From: RGIG4608 sp045635885
GTDB lineage: Bacteria; Bacillota; Clostridia; Oscillospirales; CAG-272
Length of the DNA: 64,000 bases
Reading direction: 5' to 3'
Assembly (NCBI GenBank): GCA_045635885.1
Contig: JAZTWO010000065.1
Location: 4,360-68,359, forward strand
The position numbers and the translations under genes were made by a program. This document shows, piece by piece, positions 58,801 to 64,000 of this stretch; the stretch's first letter is position 1; each line of letters opens with the position of its first letter. The notes under the pieces were generated by a model, which did no database searches, was not told where the DNA came from, and was given only the letters and a program-made list of their open reading frames with translations.

Positions 58801-58898
58801 TTATAATATCATATTTATACTGAGTTGTCAATAGATTTTCTTTAATTTATCTGAAATTTGTTTAAATATATATGATTTTGATTTGTTTCCAATCAAAA

Positions 58899-58920
58899 AC
58901 CCCACCATTCTTGGTGGGGT
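58899..58920 (-). terminator. Terminator of the rubredoxin gene
   Basis: CCCCACC AAGAA TGGTGGGG followed by five T on the minus strand. Confidence 0.85.
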
Positions 58921-58928
58921 TATATGTT

Positions 58929-59087
58929 TTATTCTTCGAGCGAGAACATTTCTTTTCCGACTCCGCAGAGTGGACATTCGAAATCTTCGGGAAGGTCTTC
59001 AAAGGACATTCCAACGTCTATGCCATGCTCTTCGTCGCCAATTCTTTCGTCAAATTCCCAGCCACATACCTGGCAAACATACTTCAT
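58929..59087 (-). CDS. Rubredoxin
   Basis: A 52-residue iron protein that carries single electrons, often to peroxide- and superoxide-reducing enzymes in anaerobes. The Fe(Cys)4 ligands are Cys5, Cys8, Cys38 and Cys41 (KYVCQVCGW and FECPLCGVGK). The start ATG has AAAGGAG upstream. It follows the M3 peptidase gene by 50 bases in the same direction and may share its transcript. Confidence 0.93.
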   Translation of the reverse strand: MKYVCQVCGWEFDERIGDEEHGIDVGMSFEDLPEDFECPLCGVGKEMFSLEE

Positions 59088-59137
59088 ATAAAAACTCCTT
59101 TCGTTTTTTATAATAGTATATCCAGAATTTTTACAAA

Positions 59138-60835
59138 TTAAAACTTTGATGTGTCAAATTCTTTAAGATATTTCTTCAAGGGCTTAACTGTGTTTTTAAC
59201 TGTTCCGTCAACAAATGGATTTTTAAGTGATGCGCGTTTTACAAGCTCGGTGAAGGGGTATTTACCGCCCATTTTACAAAGCTTAACGTACTTTCTCCAA
59301 GCTTTTGCGTGGTCGCGTCTTGCCTCGTTAAAGAACTGGAAGGCAACAACCTGCGCCAAGGTATAGTCGATATAATAGAAGGGTGAAGAGAAGATATGGC
59401 TTTGTCTTAACCAATAGCCACCTTTTTCCAAAACGGGAGTATTATCATATTTGATATGGGGGAGATATTTCTTTTCAATTTCTCTCCACTTTGCGCATCT
59501 TTCTTCGTGTGAAACTTCGGGATTTTCATAAACAAAGTGCTGGAATTCGTCAACCGCAACACCGTATGGAATGAAAGTAAGACCGTCACAAACGTGAGAA
59601 TATCTATATTTATCGGCATCCTCATTAAAGAAGTATTCCATCCAAGGATATGTGATAAATTCCATACTCATAGAGTGCATCTCGCACGCTTCAAGTGTTG
59701 GACTGCGATAATCGGGGCAACCGATATTTCTTGACATATAGCCCTGGAATGCATGTCCGAATTCGTGCGTAAGAACGTCAACGTCACCGCTTGTTCCGTT
59801 GAAGTTAGAGAAAATGAAGGGAGCTTTATAGTCGGGGAAATAAGTCATATATCCGCCGCCTGCCTTGCCCTGACGTGCTTCGAGGTCGAGAAGCTCATAT
59901 TCCTTCATAAATGCGAAGAATTCATCGGTTTCGGTTGAAAGCTCGGCATACATTTTTGTCGCCTGAGCAACAAGATAATCTTTGTCACCCTTGGGAGTTG
60001 CGTTTCCACTAAGGAAGTCGATATTATAGTCGTAGGACTGGGGATTTCTGATTTTCAATCTCTTTGCCTGCTCTTTAAAGAGCTTATTTGTAAGGGGAAC
60101 GAGGTCGGTGTAAATCTGCTCTCTATATCCCTTTACGTCTGCTGCATTATAGTCAGTTCTGCCAAGGGATTTATATCCGAGCTCAATGTAATTTTCGTAT
60201 CCGAGCTTAAGTGCCATTGCGTGTCTTGTCTTTACAAGCTTATCATAGATTTCACCAAGTGTGTCAAAGTTTTCCTCAAAGAATTTGCAATAAGCGATTG
60301 TTGCTTCTTTTCTTGTTTTTCTATCGTTGCTTGTTGTAAATTTGCCCATTTGGGGAAGGTTGTAAACGTCGCCCCTAAACTCGATTTTAGCAGAGGAAAT
60401 GAGCTTTGTATATTCGCTTGAAAGCTTATTGATTTCTTGAAGCTCGGGGACGATTTTCTCGTCAAAAACCTCAAGTTGATTTTGCACCATATTGAAAAGG
60501 TGTTTGCCCCATCTTGCTTCAAGCTCGGGTCTGAATTTTGAGTTTACAAGTGCCTTGTTGAACTTGTTTGAAAAAACTGAAATCAAGGGGGAAATCTCGT
60601 CCATCAATTCCTGATTTGCAACGTTTTGGGGATCTTGTGTGTCGCATGTGTACTTAACATATCCAATGCTGAAATTGGTATAAAGATGATCGCTGTATTT
60701 AAACATCTTTTTTAATGCCTTATTTTGATCTTCAAAGCATTCTGCGGAATTAAATTCGTTAATAATCGCATCAAAATCTCGCTCAATTTTCTTTAAATCG
60801 GGCTTTTTGAATTTCATTTGTGAAAACTTTTTCAT
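59138..60835 (-). CDS. M3-family oligoendopeptidase
   Basis: A 565-residue zinc peptidase of the PepF/M3 family, cytoplasmic, cutting short peptides. The HExxH motif is His357-His361 in VLTHEFGHAFQGY. The rest of the helical fold and the SMEFITYPWMEYFF region match the M3 group. I start at ATG 60835 behind AAAGGTGG rather than six codons upstream. A consensus promoter lies at 60890-60918. Confidence 0.92.
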   Translation of the reverse strand: MKKFSQMKFKKPDLKKIERDFDAIINEFNSAECFEDQNKALKKMFKYSDHLYTNFSIGYVKYTCDTQDPQNVANQELMDEISPLISVFSNKFNKALVNSKFRPELEARWGKHLFNMVQNQLEVFDEKIVPELQEINKLSSEYTKLISSAKIEFRGDVYNLPQMGKFTTSNDRKTRKEATIAYCKFFEENFDTLGEIYDKLVKTRHAMALKLGYENYIELGYKSLGRTDYNAADVKGYREQIYTDLVPLTNKLFKEQAKRLKIRNPQSYDYNIDFLSGNATPKGDKDYLVAQATKMYAELSTETDEFFAFMKEYELLDLEARQGKAGGGYMTYFPDYKAPFIFSNFNGTSGDVDVLTHEFGHAFQGYMSRNIGCPDYRSPTLEACEMHSMSMEFITYPWMEYFFNEDADKYRYSHVCDGLTFIPYGVAVDEFQHFVYENPEVSHEERCAKWREIEKKYLPHIKYDNTPVLEKGGYWLRQSHIFSSPFYYIDYTLAQVVAFQFFNEARRDHAKAWRKYVKLCKMGGKYPFTELVKRASLKNPFVDGTVKNTVKPLKKYLKEFDTSKF

Positions 60836-60889
60836 AATTTTACCACCTTTCAAATGTCATTTTTGCATATAAAATGTCTTGTTGAGGTG

Positions 60890-60918
60890 ATTATATCAAA
60901 AACTTTTAACGTTTTCAA
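60890..60918 (-). promoter_or_regulatory. Promoter of the M3 peptidase gene
   Basis: TTGAAA (60913-60918), 17-base spacer, TATAAT (60890-60895) on the minus strand. Confidence 0.8.
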
Positions 60919-60959
60919 GTATTTGAGTGAAAAATGTTGTTTATTTTTGAAAATATGTA

Positions 60960-60978
60960 CCCACCCGAGAGGGTGGGT
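60960..60978. terminator. Hairpin after the collagen-like gene
   Basis: ACCCACCC GAGA GGGTGGGT. The T tract lies on the plus strand; on the minus strand, the strand of the gene, only a weak T-rich stretch follows after four bases. Confidence 0.55.
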
Positions 60979-60983
60979 TTTGT

Positions 60984-61856
60984 TTATGCGATTTGAACGA
61001 TTGTAATATGCGCAGAAACGGGGTCTGTGCCGCCTGCGTTAGGAGCTAAGGTTACGTTTGTTGTGTTTGCTATGGGGTTGCGTACGGTAATAGTAGAGGG
61101 AGTGGTGATATTCAAGATTGTAAATCCTGCAAGCTCCTCGCCTGTTTCTGTGCCGACAACGGTATAGGGAAGCTCTGTATCATTCAAGGTTAAAACAAGT
61201 TGACCTGCTTCACCAATGCTTGCATTCCACATTACAAGATAGGTGCCTGTTGCATTAAGCAAAAAGTCGGTGTCGTTTGTTCTGCCAATATTTGTGTTGG
61301 CAATTACTCCGTTGCGGGGAAATGCGACATCCGAGCCGGGAGTGATGGCGGTTGCGTTGTCGGTGGGCATTAAAGCATAAAAATCTGCATAAGAGAGCAC
61401 ACCTCCGGGCAAACCACGAGGACCTTGAGGACCAACCTCACCTTGAGGGCCTTGCGCTCCCTGTGGGCCTGTTGCGCCCACGGGACCTTGAATGCCCTGG
61501 GGACCTGTTTCACCCTGAGGGCCTTGCGCACCTGTTGCGCCGGTTGCACCTGTTGCACCCATAGGACCTGCAGGTCCTTGCGGTCCTTGAGGACCTGTAA
61601 GACCAATGGGACCTTGAGGTCCTGTTTCGCCCTGCGGCCCTTGTGCGCCCATAGGTCCTTGAGGACCTGTTGGACCTATAACACCTTGAACTCCTTGAGG
61701 TCCACGGGGACCTTGCTCACCTGCGGGGCCTTGAGGACCCACGGGGCCTTGTATTCCTTGCGGTCCTTGGGGGCAAATAAAGCATTTATCGTCGTCGCAG
61801 GGGTTGTAAGAGCAACCACATCTACCGTTACGATTAAATTGATTATCTCTATTCAT
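60984..61856 (-). CDS. BclA-like collagen-repeat exosporium-type protein
   Basis: A 290-residue protein. Residues 1-30 are polar and Cys-rich (CGCSYNPC and CFIC). From about 31 to 150 runs an unbroken Gly-X-Y tract with many GPQGP and GATGAT triplets, able to form a collagen triple helix. Residues 152-290 form a beta-rich C-terminal domain like that of BclA (VLSYADFYALMPTDN start, TFTI-like GFTILNITTPSTI). Such proteins make hair-like layers on spores. The start is ATG 61856 behind AGGAGAA. Spore localisation is inferred from the family and from spoIIR in the window. Confidence 0.87.
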   Translation of the reverse strand: MNRDNQFNRNGRCGCSYNPCDDDKCFICPQGPQGIQGPVGPQGPAGEQGPRGPQGVQGVIGPTGPQGPMGAQGPQGETGPQGPIGLTGPQGPQGPAGPMGATGATGATGAQGPQGETGPQGIQGPVGATGPQGAQGPQGEVGPQGPRGLPGGVLSYADFYALMPTDNATAITPGSDVAFPRNGVIANTNIGRTNDTDFLLNATGTYLVMWNASIGEAGQLVLTLNDTELPYTVVGTETGEELAGFTILNITTPSTITVRNPIANTTNVTLAPNAGGTDPVSAHITIVQIA

Positions 61857-61916
61857 AAATTCTCCTAAAGCTGTATTGGTGGTTACCCGCCAATGACAGT
61901 ATATGTCGAAAGATGA

Positions 61917-61943
61917 CAAAAAGCACCAATGAATTGGTGCTTT
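61917..61943 (-). terminator. Terminator of the Na/Pi cotransporter gene
   Basis: GCACCAAT TC ATTGGTGC followed by five T on the minus strand. Confidence 0.85.
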
Positions 61944-61960
61944 TAGATCGTATGTTTATT

Positions 61961-63709
61961 TTAGAGTGCGTATTTAGTTAAATACTCGGTATATTTTTTT
62001 CTAAAGTCGGGATCGTCGTGGTGAATTGATCTAAGAACTGCGTGAGAGTTCATATTGTGGTTGTTTGTGTCAATTACACCAAGTGCGATATTTGAACAGT
62101 GGTCGCCGACACGCTCAAAGTCGGTGAGCATATCTGACCAGATAAATCCTGCCTCGACTGTACATTCACCGCCCTGAAGACGAACAACGTGGGTGTTACG
62201 AAGCGCTCTTTTAAGTGCGTCAATAACCTCCTCAAGTGGCTCAACATTGTATGCGGTGGAAAGGTCGTTTTCAATGAATGCCTTTTGAGTGAAAACAAGA
62301 ATTTCATCAACTGCCTTTGTAAGAATTTGAAGCTCTCGCTTTGCTTCGTCAGAAAACTCGATATTCTTATCACGAAGCTCCTCAACGGATTCAAGAACGT
62401 TTACAGAGTGGTCGGAAATACGTTCAAAATCTCCAATTGCCTTTAGGAGCATTGTGATTTTAGCACCGTCTTGGTCGGACATTTGGTGCTGACTGAGTTT
62501 TGCAAGATATGTTCCAAGGACGTCTTCATATCGGTCAACTTTCTTTTCAAGCTCACGAATTCTTGCCGCTTTTTCGGGTGTGTAGTCATTAATTGATTCA
62601 ATACTCAATTTGAATCCGTCGATGGCTCTTGTTGCCATTTTGTTAGCAAGGTTAACACTTTGTGCAAGTGCGATTGCGGGAGTTGCAAGAAGACGGTCGT
62701 CAAGTGCAACCCTTTCTTCTTTATCGTCTGCGGTGTCGGGAATGATAACGTATGTGAGCTTTTCAAGAAGAGAGGAAGCGGGAAGAAGTATTGCTACACA
62801 AAGGATGTTAAATATTGTGTGGCAAGCGGCAATTCCAAGATAGCTGGCTTGTTCAGTGAGAATCAATGGCTTGAAAATTGCAGAAATTATACTAAATACT
62901 GCAAGCCAAATCACAGTACCGATAACACTGGATGAAAGGTGGATGAGGGATGCTCTTTTTGCGTTTTTGTTCGCACCGAGAGAGGAGAGCATTGCGGTAA
63001 CGCAAGTGCCGATGTTTTGTCCCATAATAATCGGAACAGCTGCGGCATAAGAAACTGCACCCGTTGCACTAAGTGCCTGAAGAATACCAACAGAGGCAGA
63101 GCTTGACTGAATTATTGCGGTTACCAATGCACCAACAAGCACACCGAGAATGGGATTTGCAAATTTAATGAAAAGATTTTGGAATTCGGGAATGGTTGAA
63201 AGACCTTTAACTGCGTCGCTCATTGCTTCCATACCGAACATAAGTGTTGCAAAACCCAAAAGGATTGTTCCTGTGTCCTTTTTCTTTGAGGATTTGCCAA
63301 ACATTGTAAGTCCAATACCTATTAAAGCAAGAATTGGTGTAAATGATGTGGGCTTTAAAAGTTTGATAAATACATTGTCGCTTGAAATTCCACCAAGCGA
63401 AAGAATCCAAGCGGTAATTGTAGTTCCAAGCTTTGCACCCATAATTACAGGGATACATTGTTTCAATGTCATAATATTGGAGTTTACAAAACCAACCACC
63501 ATAACTGTTGTGGCGGATGAGCTTTGAATTACGGACGTTACGCCCATACCGGTTAAAAAACCCTTTACTTTGCTATTGGTGAGTTTGCCAAGCAAGTCTT
63601 TGAGCTTGTTTCCGGCACGACGTTCAAGACCCTCACCCATAATATTCATACCAAATAAGAAAAGACATAAGCCACCAATCAGGGCTAAAACATCAAATAT
63701 ATCAAACAT
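61961..63709 (-). CDS. Na/Pi cotransporter with PhoU-like domain
   Basis: A 582-residue membrane protein. Two inverted QSSS repeats (SVIQSSSATTVMVV near 50-65 and AIIQSSSASVGIL near 195) mark the Na+/phosphate cotransporter family (NptA/YjbB). The C-terminal third (about 370-560) is a helical PhoU-like domain (MLLKAIGDFERISDHSVNVLE and DFERVGDHCSNIA) that may sense phosphate or metals. In bacteria such proteins may export phosphate. The start is ATG 63709 behind AAGGAG. Confidence 0.9.
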   Translation of the reverse strand: MFDIFDVLALIGGLCLFLFGMNIMGEGLERRAGNKLKDLLGKLTNSKVKGFLTGMGVTSVIQSSSATTVMVVGFVNSNIMTLKQCIPVIMGAKLGTTITAWILSLGGISSDNVFIKLLKPTSFTPILALIGIGLTMFGKSSKKKDTGTILLGFATLMFGMEAMSDAVKGLSTIPEFQNLFIKFANPILGVLVGALVTAIIQSSSASVGILQALSATGAVSYAAAVPIIMGQNIGTCVTAMLSSLGANKNAKRASLIHLSSSVIGTVIWLAVFSIISAIFKPLILTEQASYLGIAACHTIFNILCVAILLPASSLLEKLTYVIIPDTADDKEERVALDDRLLATPAIALAQSVNLANKMATRAIDGFKLSIESINDYTPEKAARIRELEKKVDRYEDVLGTYLAKLSQHQMSDQDGAKITMLLKAIGDFERISDHSVNVLESVEELRDKNIEFSDEAKRELQILTKAVDEILVFTQKAFIENDLSTAYNVEPLEEVIDALKRALRNTHVVRLQGGECTVEAGFIWSDMLTDFERVGDHCSNIALGVIDTNNHNMNSHAVLRSIHHDDPDFRKKYTEYLTKYAL

Positions 63710-63765
63710 TTTTGATCTCCTTGGTTTTGTGTTTATGTATGCTGCCAATATTTGCATACATAAAT

Positions 63766-63794
63766 ATTTTATCACTTTTTTGTCGAATAGTCAA
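63766..63794 (-). promoter_or_regulatory. Promoter of the Na/Pi cotransporter gene
   Basis: TTGACT (63789-63794), 17-base spacer, TAAAAT (63766-63771) on the minus strand. Confidence 0.75.
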
Positions 63795-63842
63795 GAGGTA
63801 TTTTTAGCGCGGGTTTACTGTTCAAATTTTGATTTGTCGGGG

Positions 63843-63898
63843 AGTTACAAAGATAAAAAGGTCGCTTTTGAAAAAGCTTGGCAAAACTTTTTTATCGC
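63843..63898 (+). repeat. Dispersed repeat, copy 2
   Basis: It is nearly identical to 49799-49852. It is followed by the 11-bp perfect hairpin CGATAAAACAC GA GTGTTTTATCG (63929-63952). The rest of the region to the window end holds no gene. Confidence 0.75.
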
Positions 63899-64000
63899 TT
63901 TGGTTTGCACTGACTCGACGTAAATTTTCGATAAAACACGAGTGTTTTATCGGTTTGATCAATAAAATCGCCTTGTGTGAGTGAACTCCCACCGACGATT

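Noticed and set aside
58328..58806. Several short frames around tRNA-Ser
   Set aside because: They translate tRNA and terminator sequence; phrases such as GGFEPSCP are known artefacts of tRNA genes.
61352..61868. Plus-strand frames across the collagen gene
   Set aside because: They mirror the Gly-X-Y repeat coding on the minus strand and have no ribosome site.
1..64000. Prophage, transposase, toxin-antitoxin or defence island
   Set aside because: No integrase, transposase, nuclease, restriction or toxin genes are recognisable; apart from the noted gaps the genes are conserved chromosomal ones.

Overview
The window is bacterial chromosome from an AT-rich, endospore-forming member of the Clostridia (Firmicutes). 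Evidence: a stage II sporulation gene (spoIIR), a collagen-like exosporium-type protein, strong AGGAGG ribosome binding sites, classic TTGACA-N17-TATAAT promoters, a T-box leader, preQ1-I and THF riboswitches, zinc-binding forms of several ribosomal proteins, and anaerobic enzymes (pyruvate formate-lyase and its activase, rubredoxin). The species cannot be named from the sequence alone.

Layout. 1-0.65 kb: the 3' end of an Ig-like-repeat surface protein. 0.8-2.9 kb (minus): pgsA-popT-pssA, a membrane-lipid operon. 3.1-6.4 kb: a large MMPL/RND transporter, followed by a hairpin-rich gap with a duplicated 11-bp stem-loop. 6.7-8.0 kb (minus): a Ca2+/cation antiporter behind an attenuator-like leader, and tRNA-Pro. 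8.0-10.9 kb (minus): zapA with a long acidic repeat tail and a U32-family protein. 11.1-15.1 kb (plus): CDF metal transporter, mreB, MBOAT acyltransferase, RNHCP zinc protein. 15.2-16.0 kb (minus): an unrecognised membrane protein. 16.25-32.35 kb (plus): a complete S10-spc-alpha superoperon of 31 genes from rpsJ to rplQ, including secY, adk, map, infA and rpoA, behind a long structured leader.

32.36-39.2 kb is rich in regulation: a DUF3343/cysteine desulfurase pair; spoIIR; folT under a THF riboswitch diverging from queT under a preQ1-I riboswitch; and a T-box-controlled three-gene amino-acid ABC transporter whose specifier codon I read as UAC (Tyr). 39.2-45.2 kb: a PASTA-like/NodB polysaccharide deacetylase, tldD-tldE, a HAD hydrolase and a prohibitin-like SPFH protein. 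45.2-51.8 kb: pflB-pflA diverging from a TetR-family regulator with matching palindromes at both start sites, then a nucleotide-sugar/NmrA-type oxidoreductase, a DUF1295 protein and an unknown protein. 51.8-57.0 kb (minus): a zinc-ribbon LRR protein, CPBP-like membrane protein, 5-formyl-THF cyclo-ligase, DJ-1-like protein and hisS. 57-64 kb: an ArsC/Spx-like protein, a UDG-like protein, tRNA-Ser with a partial duplicate of its 3' end, rubredoxin, M3 oligoendopeptidase, BclA-like collagen protein and a Na/Pi cotransporter.

Most of the window is conserved housekeeping DNA. There is no CRISPR array, prophage, transposase or obvious defence island, and no clear undescribed multi-gene system. The most interesting material is regulatory or structural: the pfl/TetR operator pair, the Tyr-like T-box on a TrpX-type transporter, the hairpin between Shine-Dalgarno and start codon of queT, the tRNA-Ser duplication with covarying terminators, and two non-coding repeat families.
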